Assembly (NCBI GenBank): GCA_030248225.1
Contig: JASANE010007292.1
Location: forward strand, 1 to 64,000
Source: Trileptium ribeirensis
Lineage: Eukaryota > Nematoda > Enoplea > Enoplida > Thoracostomopsidae
Length of the DNA stretch: 64,000 bases
Reading direction: 5' to 3'
Made by a program: the position numbers and the translations under genes
Shown here: one piece after another, positions 46,283 to 58,260 of the stretch
How positions within the stretch are numbered: position 1 is the stretch's first letter
Layout of the letters: each line of letters starts with the position of its first letter
The notes under the pieces: model-generated
Told to the model about the DNA's origin: nothing
Database searches by the model: none
The model's input: only the letters and a program-made list of their open reading frames with translations

Positions 46283-49200
46283 TACTGTATATCGCAAATA
46301 AGTAGCTTGGTAATATGATTATCTATCTTACAACAAAAATTGCCATTTGCTACTGCAATTTTGGTAATTATGCACCGGGTACTGCTATTACCACTGGAAT
46401 GATATAGCTATGAATAATGCTAATCAAGCCACTCATGTAAAAATACTGTTACATACTTCATTAATTCATTACTGTTTTGGTGCTAGTTTTACGTTTACCC
46501 ATGGTTCTCACAAGTGTTTGTCGTCTATCCAATATATCGGTCAGCAAATCTACTTTACTTATAGTATATATTATCGATTGATTTTGTTATAAAAACATTA
46601 TTTATGCTGGTCCAAATCTACCATGTCACCTGGTTTGCTGTCACTATAGCGTTGCAAATTGCATAAATAGGTTTGCTATCACCATAAGGTTACAATTTGT
46701 ATATATAAATACGTATATACGATGTAAGCGGTTAAAATATGTTTTAAATATAATGAGTGTCTAACATAATCGCCAGATAGCGAAATGCAAACAGTCAACG
46801 TTATCCAAGCCCGTTTTCTCAATAAAATTGCTTTCAATGTTTGGACCTACTGTTTTCATCTTATGAACTTTCGAAGAGATGTTATCGATGAAATATATCT
46901 CATACCTTTGTAGACGACCATAAAATAAGTCTGCATGTTAGGATATTCCTGCTAGTTGCGCTGATCTTAGATATATAGATTATTTTGCACAAGTACTGCT
47001 GCGATTGTTGGGAATGATTACTGAATTCAAGTTTGGTCAAGAATCGAACAACTACGCGGCACACAGATTACCCAAAAGATAGTATTAGTCTTGTCAGACA
47101 TTCAAGTTTGAACAGCGTTTGTACTCGTCCCGGTATCCGGATATATTCGAATATTGAAGGAAGTGGTAGTTGAATTCCTTGAACTATGTGAAATGAAGTC
47201 CGTGATACTAAGTCGCAGCATAGTAAAATCTTTAAACATATTGGGTTTTATTCTCTTATTGTACCTATAAACAGCCGGCCACACAAGGTTTTTGTAATAT
47301 AGTACTGTAGGTCACAGTTCAAATCAATAAAGTACCCACGCGTTCGATACCACCGCTACGTGAAAACAATCCACCTATAGCCTGCTTTCCTAGTACGTCG
47401 ACTTTTTACACTACCGCTACTTGTGCCATAGATGCCGTGGTAACTCAATAAGGTATAGCGTTATGTTATACTTACAAGTATAATATTGGTTAGCGTTCAA
47501 AACAAGTATTGAGGCAAAGCGATAGCAATTGTTTTAACATGACGACTATAGAAATAACCACGCAACTCACATTTATCACTTATCAGTGTTTTATGGTTTA
47601 ATCTCAAACGCATAATTTCATGTCATTTCATTTCATTTCATTATATGTAATAACGGGACGCTGCTGCATGGTGCAACTCCCTTACACCATGCCCCATTTG
47701 ACAGCGGCTATTATTACCACAAGTGTGGCCATACGTTTCAGTTTTGGCCTTATTTTGGTCAGAACTGAGAAGCTATGGAGCTTAGCAGGCCGCAGGCGCG
47801 CTTCACGAGGTGTGTTCGGACCCCGCCCGATTGGTTGAGTACGTGTATAGTATCTGGTATGATTGCTAAGGTCCCCGAGGGAGGATGACACTGACACCTG
47901 CTCACAGGCCATAGTGCCATGCCTATATTCCCTATCGCAACGCACTTAGCAGTTGTTTGGACCTCTCGCCCAGTTTGATATAAGTATAAATATGCACGAG
48001 ATAAGGTAGGAGGCGATGCGAAACTACTTTGAAATTTGTCTCTATCTTGGTTTCTTCGGGCACGCATTCACTCAGCATAAGATCTGACCACTGTGGCCGT
48101 AACAGGGTTCCGACAATCCCCTGAAAGTTTATAGTCGGATTCTTGGTCCAAAATGATGGTGGTGTCACTAGTTGATGATGAATTGTTTACTATGGTAATA
48201 TATTTTGGTTAAGTAAATTTGACGGGAGCTGGTATTGGTTGTCTTTTATGGGCGTGATAAGTTTTATTGATTAAGTTTATGAATCATTTAGATTCATAAG
48301 ATCATTCATAAGATTTATGGACCATGATCTCGCTCTTTCTTTGGTTGGTTCCTTCGATTAGTATAGGAGACAAGCGATACAGGTCGAGGCTTGATTCCCG
48401 CAAACCTCGGCGGGTATAGCTGGTCGGTTAACCGGACACAACATTTAGAACATATAACCGTTGCCAAAAACGAACACTAGACAACAAAGGTTGATTTTCT
48501 TTTGAGTCTATTGTAAAATAGGTACAAGTACGGCATGGAGACATGTTACGCGATGACGTAAAAGTATAGGACAATTACCAGAACGTTTACAAGTCACCAT
48601 CAATATAGTAAGTGTGGATAACCAAGCAATGCGGAAACGAGCATAGTGGGCTCATGGATGGTCACAGGCAGTTAGGTTAGTAGCGAAATTACCCGAGGAT
48701 TGGAGTTTGTGAGGCCGCTTGTCGGCTCTGGTATTTGAAAAGTCAGCCAGGCTGACCTTCCCAATTTTTCATTGTCCTAGAATAGTTCAAAAGAAACTGT
48801 AGGGACAACTGCTCGCTCTGAATGCAGCGATATAGGACGGACAAAGCGCATGCCAGAAAATAGGACAACCACAACAACACAAATAGTATGCATGGTGATA
48901 ATCGCACAAATAATGTATGGTACAACATATGACTTTATATCATGGATTCATTAGTTTCTGAGTATGGTTTATTCACCCACCGATTCCCTTACGACCTAAA
49001 TTAACAGACTTAATTCCTCTTAAGCGGATAACCTAATCGGTCCAAAAAGGACATTATTCTTTTAATAGTCGACCAGTAGTGTATGTGTTATAGTTCCCTA
49101 TTAAACCCTTTGGTTGCCGGACGGCTATGTAACTGACACGGTGGTCATGGTTGGGTACTCCGGATTTCAAATACTCCATAAGTTAATGGTAATTGCAATC

Positions 49201-51870
49201 CTATAGTTTTGGACAATTAGTATGTTTGCAAGGTGTATTTTCATTTGTGAGCGTCAGGTGCAAGTCACGAGGAGGAGCAACCGAGTCTGCAATGCTGCAA
49301 TCTTGCGCGAGAAGGGGCGGTCGTAGACAACGAGCAAACCCGATGCGCCTACGGCGGATAAGCGGCGCGAGTGCCAAGGCCGCCAAGGCAGCATCATCCC
49401 AGACTCCACAACTTTTTGAAAGCACCGATTCATTCGCTTGTAGTCCCGTCCTCTAATTAGCGGTTTCAGGTGGTAAATCGCTTCTGGCGATGAGTGGGAC
49501 TAGTGATTGGAACAAAGTTAGCACGACACAGTTCTGCGTGCACGCTTAGATTATGGGAATTCTTCCAAATTTCCTTTCTACAATCGAAAGCTTTTGTGGG
49601 GGGAGCGACTTAAAGATTGACCATGGGACAGTGTTAAAGCTTAATCTCGTAAACCTGATATTTAACGTAAAAGTTAATTGTTCGGAAGCTTCACGGTTAT
49701 CAGCGCGCTTTTGATCGCCAACATCCGTATTCGACGTTTTTCAAATCGTATGGCAATTTTTGACCAGTCGGAGCATGTCTCCGACCTATAAGTCATAAAA
49801 AGAGCTTTGGCCATTTAATTTAGCATTGAATGAGTAAATGCTGACTTTGGAAAATTTGATCATTTGCCGTTTAGCCTAACTCAAAAGTAGAGTGTCGCCT
49901 TCGTTCGCCTCGATCGGTTTCCTCGAGGTGGGGGACGGCTGTAGGAAGCAAAAGAAAGACCCCTTTTGTGATACCGATCGGTGAGGACCAAAAATCTGAC
50001 CCGTCCGCAGCTATACCCATGGCTGGCTTTCGAACCAACACAAGTGAGTTTGGTCTTTCTCAAGGGGGAGGAATTTTTCAGGTACATAAACCACTGGACA
50101 ATCCTGCAGGTAATCGATTAACAACAGGCTATGTACATCAGTCACTCAACTATACGACAAGTAACCGGTTACAAGGGTGGTATGTGTCGGGGTTGGCCAG
50201 GCGGACACGGGTGGCAAGTCGGGACGGGTCGGATCATAGCCTACGGACGTCATCAAGGGATTAATCGTGGTCAATCGGATACTTCTCGTCCGCGGCACTT
50301 GGACGATTGAATGGGTTCACACCGGTTCATTGGGACGCTTGATCGCCGGTTTATAAGTCACCCTGCGGGCTGATCCGCGAACTATTCGTTGCACGGTCTC
50401 CGTACGGAACGTTTTTCTTGATCCGGCGCTCGGGACGGAGACAGTAACCTCGCCTTTGATTTTGCCCTGTTGTGGTTTCGTCCCACCGAGGGAGGCGTTG
50501 ACTTATTTATCCTTCCTGTAAGCCTAGTTATCCTTACTTACCCATTATTTATGTATCAGCCGAAACGGGGAGAAGTTGATATTACCTTATCGCTGACTCG
50601 AGTGTAATAACGAAAGCAGAACGGTACGCGAAGGGTGGGTCACGACGCTCGCGTGAGCCTGTATCGTAGTGCGTTCCTTTACTGGGAGCGAGAAGCTCGC
50701 ACTCTGACACTTTAGAGCTCTCCAAGCCACCGCAGCGTGCAATGCGTAACACCCAAGTAGAGTTGAGATTAAAGTCGTGGGCGACATACCATTATTATCA
50801 AGAAAATCTGGGATCAAAGAAGGTGGTCCACTAACTCAATGCGTGACCTTCCACTTTTGTACGGCTGGGAAGACTTCCGAGCCGATTATCTGTCCTGTCC
50901 CTAAGGCAGTCTTGTAATCTTTTAGGGTGCCCTACAGTAAATGCCAGTATTCTATGACATCAGTAACTCAGGTAAGCTTAATATGATTTTGTTGTATATT
51001 TAACTAACCATGACGCTGCAAATGTTCGTTGGTCAACGATGGTTCCACTCAACTATGTTACAACTTTTTGTATGGTTTGAGGGTATCCCTAGGCTAATTT
51101 GCTCAACGCCTTTCTGTTGGGACTTTCTCAACACGGGTTACTCGGCTCACGAACCTTAGGCCAAGGGGATCAACCATTACGCGACAAGGTAGCAACACAC
51201 GTAAAATTAAGATTGTTCGGAATGTTTATTGATTGATGACAGAGGCTGCATGCAGGCTCAAACGATACTCATTCCGATTAGCGATATGACTTTTTGATGA
51301 GCTGGGACCTTTCCTAGGTCGACAGACTAAGAAGAATCTGGGTTAATCGATTTTCGACAGACACGACAGGGTAAAACTAAAACCAGTGGCGACAACCACT
51401 ATTTCCTGCGAGCAGTGGACAATGCATATTTGAGTTTCGTCGGTCCGCATATTTACGGACAAGTGACTACTTGATAGCAAATTCAACCAATTATCACTGA
51501 ACGTCAAAGTGTGACCTATTTGGGCGGCTTGAGAACATTCCCGAACCGATGGACTAGGGGTTACCCGGATCATTCATGGTACCGGATACTTTATCCGCCA
51601 GGGTCCTAAACTAACGACAGTAGACCATGTTCTGTATTATCGTGTACTTATGTAAAGTTAAGACTCTGTAAAGTATGTAATTAGTGGTAATTGGGGGCGG
51701 ATGATAAGAATGGTCAACAGGCTTTTACATCGTCAGCATCACCTCTTTCAATGGCCTGAAATTGTTCCCATGCCAATGGAAGTGTAAGGGAGTGCAACAG
51801 TCGCTTACGACATACTGAGGGGCACATTAAAAGGGGATGATTTGTTCCTAATTTGTAAGCGCTCTTTCGA
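46283..51870. other. Long stretch without a recognised gene
   Basis: Short open frames only (up to about 100 codons). At 47815-47945 the words GTCCCCGAGGGAGGATGACA and CCTGCTCACAGGCCATAG resemble 16350-16420 in the right arm, so a small outer-arm fragment is probably present. A GC-richer frame at 49193-49456 and its antisense partner (49201-49425) have Ala/Arg-rich translations without a recognised domain. Confidence 0.4.
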
Positions 51871-51879
51871 AAGTTGACA

Positions 51880-52395
51880 GTCGATTTTCCAAAACCACTT
51901 ACTCACCAGGACAGTCCACTTATTAGACTATTCAGAGAGTCTAGAGGGGCATTCCCCTACGCTAAAAGGGTTTAGATATAAAAGCTTAAAGTAGGTACAA
52001 ATTTTACTGTCGGTGAAAAGGTAGTCTGTGCCAGGTTCATAGGATGTATCCTAGTAAGTACAAGTAATTTCATGGAACTAGGTTGCTATTAGGGTAGTCC
52101 AGCTGGATGCCTGTAAATTGATACCTGGGGCCATATCGCCTACTTACAGTGCTATAACAGGAATGGTCTAAAGACGTTATTCTAGGCGGCTACTACTGGT
52201 TTTTCGAAACCAATTACCTCCGGTGATGGTCCGTTTATTGGTCTATCCAAAGACTCCGGAAGGGAATTCCTACGACGTAGGAAAGTTTTACATATAGGCG
52301 CTCAAAGTTGGCCGAAAATTATGTGTTTAAGGTGGGGGGCACGTTCCTATAACTTTCAGATCGCTTAAGATAAGCCAATTCTGGGTACCGGGGAG
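51880..52395 (+). repeat. Diverged tandem repeat, units of about 310 bp
   Basis: Segments starting near 51890 and 52200 share an order of words: TTTTC-AAACCA-TTAC, then a GTCC-TTATT stretch, then GGGGCATTCCCCTACG versus GGGAATTCCTACGACG, then a TTTA-ATATA-GC stretch. Similar words in 51290-51580 suggest further older units. No coding function is assigned. Confidence 0.45.
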
Positions 52396-52419
52396 CTTAA
52401 GCGAACTTTTAGGTTAGTT

Positions 52420-53031
52420 TTGGTCCTAATTCATGATAAAAGCCCATGGGGCGTTTGTCCTACTTCAGGTGAGTACAGGCCTACTCTAAAGTTGACACAA
52501 AAGCAGGTTTTAGCATTTGTCACCTTGGACTCTACAAAGTTTAGTTCGAACCTAACGATTTCGTTCCTACCTATATGCTTCGGCGAGTCGTTCCTTATGG
52601 GGAACAGGCAAGTTGGGCCTAAAGTTCTGACCCGATCTTTCTCTTCTTCGATTTCCCCATTCTTCGTCTCCAATCCTCAGCCCCGTGTGTTGTTGCTGTG
52701 TCTGTGCGTGTATGTTGATATTTACTGCAATGCAGTGCAATTCCGACTGCCTTGTGTTCTCGCGAATGCCGGTGAATTTAATATTTCTTTGGGGTGTTCG
52801 AGGGATAAAGACAAGGGTGCGATTCTGTCGTCGTGCAACAAAATACCTATGATGACAGAGAGAATGAAAGAGAAACCGGTGCCTCAAACGAAATCTGTAT
52901 ATACATATGAATCTGAAACCCCGAAATATGTAAGACCTAACTGGTCACTATGCCGAAATAAAATAAATTCGGAAAGCCACCGATCAAGTCGCTCCGATAA
53001 AATTTGCGGGTTTTGCTCTCGTTGGGTCTGA
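52420..53031 (+). CDS. Uncharacterised 203-codon open frame, possibly chance
   Basis: This is the longest uninterrupted frame outside the identified elements and the GC-rich repeats. It has a short hydrophobic run (VLLLCLCVYVDIYC) near residue 90 and a Ser-rich, basic C-terminal half. No domain, start context or neighbouring partner supports it. One frame of this length is not surprising in 64 kb read six ways, so a real gene is unlikely. Confidence 0.15.
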   Translation: MVLIHDKSPWGVCPTSGEYRPTLKLTQKQVLAFVTLDSTKFSSNLTISFLPICFGESFLMGNRQVGPKVLTRSFSSSISPFFVSNPQPRVLLLCLCVYVDIYCNAVQFRLPCVLANAGEFNISLGCSRDKDKGAILSSCNKIPMMTERMKEKPVPQTKSVYTYESETPKYVRPNWSLCRNKINSESHRSSRSDKICGFCSRWV

Positions 53032-53532
53032 GGAAAGTCTTTTCTCAGAATTTTAAAAGGTGGGGGCGCATGCTAGAGGTCGTATTGTGTCCCCGATTTT
53101 GACTTAGGCATGTTCCCATAACCATTTTGAGTTGTTTTAACCCTGATCGCTTGCCCACGATTCTTTATGATAATATCATTCCTTATTGATTATTTGCCAG
53201 TCCGTAACTGTCTAATCGATGGGCGCTAGCTATTTGCTAAATTACTTGTTCCTAATAGGTGGTGCCGAACAGGTTGGATAAATGGCAATGCTAACATGCG
53301 GCAATGCGTCATAATACCACAAAGTTGGTACTGTAACGTGAATTCAAGAGAAAGCGGATGCTCGGGTCTACACTCTAAAAAGAACCTATAAACTTGAGTA
53401 GCCCTAGGAAATTTTAGCATCCTAAGAAATTTTCAATGCACAGTCCGACAAATCTCGACACAATAAACAAATAATATGAGCCGAACACTGAAACTTCGAT
53501 CTGTTACGTGTTTTATATAAAGAAGTGCTTTA

Positions 53533-53928
53533 TGCGCGACTAAAGTTAATGTGACTCTGCCAACCACCCTATTTTGTATTTTTAGATAAAATTTGTTAAG
53601 GAGCGCCTTTTGGTCAATCGAAATTCGGCGTAAAACTGTTCGCGAACACAGCGCTGGCGACTGAAATTTAACCATTTTGTGTTCGCGAACAATGAAGTAA
53701 AATTACCCAAATTTTTGAGAACGAAAATTTGTCGATTTGACTGTGAGGTCACTTTTGCATTAAATTTGTTCGCTAACACTGCATAATCCAAATGTAAATG
53801 ATAATAAATTAAGGAACAGAATTTCTGCAAACTGAAATCGCCGAAATTACGTAACAAGGGTTTGCGATTCGATATCGGTAATGACAGAATAGGATGGTTG
53901 GCGGGGTGACCTTATGCTTACTCACGCA
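53533..53928 (-). mobile_element. Small non-autonomous TIR element with 3-bp target duplication, copy 2
   Basis: An inverse-oriented 396-bp relative of the element at 24455-24941. Ends read TGCGCGACTAAAGTTAATG (left) and, on the complement of the right end, TGCGTGAGTAAGCATAAGG, both followed by CCAACCA-type sequence. It is flanked by TTA on both sides (53530-53532 and 53929-53931). The internal open frame on the minus strand (53857-53582) is similar to the frame in copy 1, with SLQKFCSL and LANKFNAKV in common, but it has no recognised domain. Confidence 0.85.
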
Positions 53929-53931
53929 TTA

Positions 53932-56242
53932 GCTGTTTCAACGACGATAAATGATGCCAATGAAGGGCTTCCGGTAAAATATTGGTTCGTATCCAAATGC
54001 ATTCATGGTCCCAAATAGGATGGGGCAAAACTAAAGTAACACTCAGTGCCGCCCCGGGGGAGATCTTTTACTGTGGTATTGATGCCGTTAAAATTTACTG
54101 GGATTGCACACGGACCTTGAGTGCATTTGGAGGTCGGGATATTCAGACGTGATTCCCGACAAATTCGCAAACAGCTGCGATATACTGTATAAATATAAAG
54201 TACTGTATGCACCAGGTTTGATTAAGCTCAAGGGGCAGCCTGATTCTTATATTCTCTAGTCAGTATTATTGTCAGTTGACTAGTTTAAGATAATGCGGGC
54301 CCATTGACAATGACTTTCTCTCCGGCTGGTTGAAATCCAAACATAATGAACACAAACAAATATAACGGATCATATACGTGAGGTCAATTACGTGAGACAT
54401 CGTTTATCATAAAAATGAAAGCCACAAAACCAATCCGATAAATACATCGAGAAAACATCCAGTGCCAAAGCACCCAACTTGAACCTCGATACTTTACTCG
54501 GATTGAATCAGTACTAAACATTTTCAAGGTTCGGCCCCAGCTTAGGACCACGCTGCAGCTCAGGCGATGGGCGCTGCTGCTCCAAATTTTCTTAGCTCAT
54601 TCTTGATTATATTTAGGTCGCCCGCCATGGGCCCATGCCCCCTCACCTAAAAGCGTTTCGTTCGGCCTCAAACATTGTATGAGCACCGAACATTCAACTA
54701 AAGTTAGTAAATTTTGTACTAACAATTTTCCTGCAACAAGTCGTCTTACGGAAGATTCGCTTCTATTGAAATTTGTAACCGTGATCAGCTCAGGGAAGAG
54801 TTATCCAGAGCCCCAACTCAGCTCAATAATCTTGAAAGTTGGGCAAATAAGTTTATTTTGTGTTCTACCTATGATCACGGGGAACCAGTAAGACGTCTAC
54901 GAAAACTTAATGTTTGCGCCTATCAAACACCTATCAGACATTGGTTATTCAAGGACTCAGTTGGTGTAGCAAGTCTTGAACGAAAGGGGATGCCTTACGG
55001 CGGACGGAAAAGTCAACTAAGGGACACCTTGTTACTACATCAAAACTCGGGCGTTATATGGCGATTATCTAATAAATAACCTAATTATATGCCTAACCTT
55101 GGGGAAATTAAACCAGATTTATTTATCCTAGATCCCCCGCCCATACTTACAACGTTGATCCTATGGGCAGCACCACCTTTTACCCTTCAAGTGGCACTGG
55201 ACACCACGTGGATTCTGTCGAAGCCCGTCCACTCGTAAAACCATGGCGCCAAAAACAACACGATGTTAATTAGAATACTAGCTATACCACGGACCCGATC
55301 AGTAGAATCGACCGAACTCCATGGTGGCGAAGTCAGACTGATTCGTATTTTTGGAAGTTCGGTCCTCACCCTTTGCGATTTTGTCGCCATTTACCTGTAC
55401 AATTTTTAATAGCCGTCCAATCGGACGCGGTTTGTCGTCGTCCCTTATTTTTCAATTTCAATTCCTATCGCCAATCGGAAAACTTTGGAAGTTGAGGCAT
55501 TTTAAGCTTAAGCCAGAAGTCCCATTAAAGAGGGGACAACAAAAGATCTGCACCTGCAGATGTGGGGCAGAGGTCGAAATGTTTGGACGATGATTCTTTT
55601 GTTACCGCTGTCCTACTTATCTTACTTACGTCTGGAAATCAGACGTATTTAAATTAAGGCCAACTCTTCGAGTGAAATATTAATTATTATAAAATTATTA
55701 AATATTATTGAAATATCTATTATTACTAATCCCGAACATACACCAATCCTGTACCACATGCCATGAACCCCGACCCATATTTTCTGCTAAATTAGAAAAT
55801 TTTGCCATACTTTCTAAATGTAAACGTGCAAACACTACAGGTTTACCTATCTGTCTGGCTACAAATCGCTTTATATTTGGTATCTTCGCCAACGTCTTCA
55901 CCATAAAAACATATTCACACAGACGCATCCATGGAAATCTGTCGGGATGTCTGGGGAGAATTTCATGAAATTCATCGAACAAAAGCCACCTTTCCAGCAT
56001 CGCCGGGGGAACGGACCACTGGACGGGGCCGCATCCGGGGCCAGGGATGGGGCACACCCTGTGAAACCTCCAGCCGGGAATTCACCCGGCTCCAAACCTT
56101 TCTACCTTGTCTCGCTATACACCTATATTCCTATATTACCAGATTCGTAAAACTTACCAATTTACTTTTTGTTTTTATTATAGATACTCCTATATATTAT
56201 TTATATGAATATATATGTCTAATGACTTTGTTGTTATTTTCT

Positions 56243-56246
<4 letters not shown>
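53932..56246. other. Stretch without a recognised gene
   Basis: Open frames at 55698-56057 (minus, 119 codons) and 55931-56356 (plus) overlap a GC-rich patch at 55980-56100; neither translation is recognised. The rest has only short frames. Confidence 0.4.

Positions 56247-56274
<28 letters not shown>
56247..56274. repeat. Short (AT)n microsatellite
   Basis: About 14 AT units inside a broader AT-rich stretch. Confidence 0.95.
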
Positions 56275-56404
56275 TACTTATATAGTTATCTATATATTGG
56301 TCTGGCCTTTTGTTTCTACTTATATAGCATATACTTATATTCTAACTAATTATTAGTAATGCTACTATTTAGTTGATAGTTTTAATTATAATTTAATATT
56401 TATA

Positions 56405-56640
56405 TAATTCAAAGAGAGGGATAGCAGACGAGAAAAGAGACAAAAAGGATAGGAGAAAAGAAAGACAGAGAGACCGTAAGGAGAAGAGCGAGAAAAAGAA
56501 CACAGACCAAAGCGACGCGACAACCAAGCGAAGAGAACCAAACGAACGACCAACGAGTAAAGTAAAGTCGAGTAAAGAGAGACAAAAAGAAAAACAGAAA
56601 AGTAAAAAACGGGGCTTGGAAAGGGCATGGGGGCAAGGGG
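56405..56640 (+). repeat. Purine-rich tract almost free of T
   Basis: Over about 230 bases the plus strand is nearly all A and G with some C and very few T, made of AAAGAGAGA, GAGAAAAG and AGTAAAG words. The minus strand is open across it (56883-56386) but the translation is a low-complexity Phe/Leu/Ser run, so no gene is called. Confidence 0.8.
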
Positions 56641-57328
56641 TTCCCGGGGGAATGGGCTGGGATTAAATTCGTTCCCAGGACGAAGAGTGGATTCGACTGT
56701 TGCCAACGAGATCATTAGATCCAATATTAGGTCCTGACCCACGCGCGATGCCCTATGTATATTAGTATGGGGAGGTTTAGCAGGCTCTCCTGGACTAACG
56801 GCTAGGCGGAACGATGCACCCTGACGATCGTTGAAATTGCCAGGCGAAGGCAATTCAGATGAGGGGTAATGTCCCTGTCCCACAACGGGGATTTAGAAAA
56901 GCGCTAAAATAGTGAAAATAGAGTGTAAGAAGGAGAGACGGTCTTACGGATTTTACTTAGTTGTAGATTCAGTTAGAGAGCACGACAATGTTGAAAAAGT
57001 CTGTATGGAAAGTTGCATGGAAATCGTAAGAGGTTATCGTGTCAATTCGAGGCTAAATTAGCCTAATGGGGCATTTAAAATAACTTGAGTGCATTTTGTC
57101 TTTAGTTTGTCCCACAGTGAAGCGTGACTGTTTGGGACATTGGCATAGTCAAGGCTGGCTATCAGTTTTGTCCTGGGTTACATAGAGGTCTGTATAATGT
57201 TCACACAGTTAGGCGGAACCATGTCAACAAATGTAGCTGTCTCGCCTGACTGTTATAAATAGTTATACGACATATATTGTACTTTTAATATTATATAATA
57301 TATTTGTTATTATATTAAAGACAACTCA
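56641..57328. other. Noncoding stretch before the minisatellite
   Basis: No gene recognised. 57060-57250 contains words such as GTGCATTTTGTC and GTCCCACAGT that weakly resemble 26275-26400 on the opposite strand. Confidence 0.4.
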
Positions 57329-57650
57329 AATTTCGGCAGCCGGCCAACATGATAAATTCAAATTTTGGCAGCTGTCCAGCGAGGAAATTTCGAATTTTGA
57401 CAGCTGTCTAACACGGTAAATTTAAATTTTGGCAGCTCTCCATCGCGGCAAATTTAAGTTTTGGCAGCAGTCCAACGCAGTTATTTTCTATTTAGTAGCT
57501 ATCCAGCGCGGGAAATTCAAATTTTGGCAGGTGTCCATCGTGGAAAATTCAAATGTTGGCAGCTGTGCAGCGCGGTTCATTTATATTTTGGAAGCTATCC
57601 AGCCCGAGAAACTCGAATTTTAGCAAAATACAAAATACGGTAGCTGTCCA
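57329..57650 (+). repeat. Minisatellite of about 33-bp units
   Basis: About ten diverged direct units built on AAATTTTGGCAGCTGTCCAG followed by CGCGGAAATTC. A few more units lie at 58110-58260, and inverse-oriented units at 26465-26600. Two overlapping frames (57429-57623 and 57461-57643) merely translate the units. Confidence 0.9.
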
Positions 57651-58260
57651 ACTTGGAACCTAATGGTTTGGCAGAAGCCCAAGCTTAACTTTATACCTAA
57701 TGCAGTGTTACATTATATACAGTGAACTCAGACTATACAGGACAGATATCTGAGCCCGAGCTCACTCGTGTCTAAAACCTGACAGTGTCACTAAGCTGCT
57801 ACTTATGTCTTCATAGTTGGTTTTCACTGTGGTAGGACAATGTGATAGTGGAGCCTGACTAATAGACAAAGCTAAGTCAGCCTTCACTAAAATTAATGAC
57901 TCGTTTACGATAAGTTGAATGCAGCCTTGGCTTCGTCTTGTCCGACTATGAAAGTAGATTCAATGGACATTGCTATACCACGAGCTTGCTATACGGGTTT
58001 CCTTACAGCCTTATGTTGCTCTGTTGATAATCTCTCTAGTCGATGTTGACTATATAGGATAGACTAAAGTGTCCTGACGAACTGATTTAAGCGGTTATGT
58101 TTTGATTTATACTAATTCAGTAGAAATTAAAATTTTAACGGTTGCCGAGGCGGGAAATTAAAATTTTTGCAATGGCAACGTCGTGGAAAGTTTCAAATTT
58201 TTGACAAGTACAATTCTTAACAGACTCCAAGGTATGACATTCAAATTTTGGCGCTTGTTT
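57651..58260 (-). repeat. Dispersed repeat with AAATTTTGGC-type units, copy 2
   Basis: On the minus strand this matches 26600-26820: the words CTCGTTTACGATAAGTTGAA and TTCAATGGACATTGCTATA here correspond to TCAACGTATCGTAAACGA and TAGCAATGTCCATTGAAT there. It is continuous with the minisatellite next to it. Confidence 0.7.

Noticed and set aside
55698..56057. 119-codon minus-strand frame
   Set aside because: Not recognised, overlapped by open frames on the other strand in a GC-rich patch, and without a supporting neighbour.
57329..57650. CRISPR-like array
   Set aside because: Units are contiguous and diverged with no unique spacers, and the host is eukaryotic.
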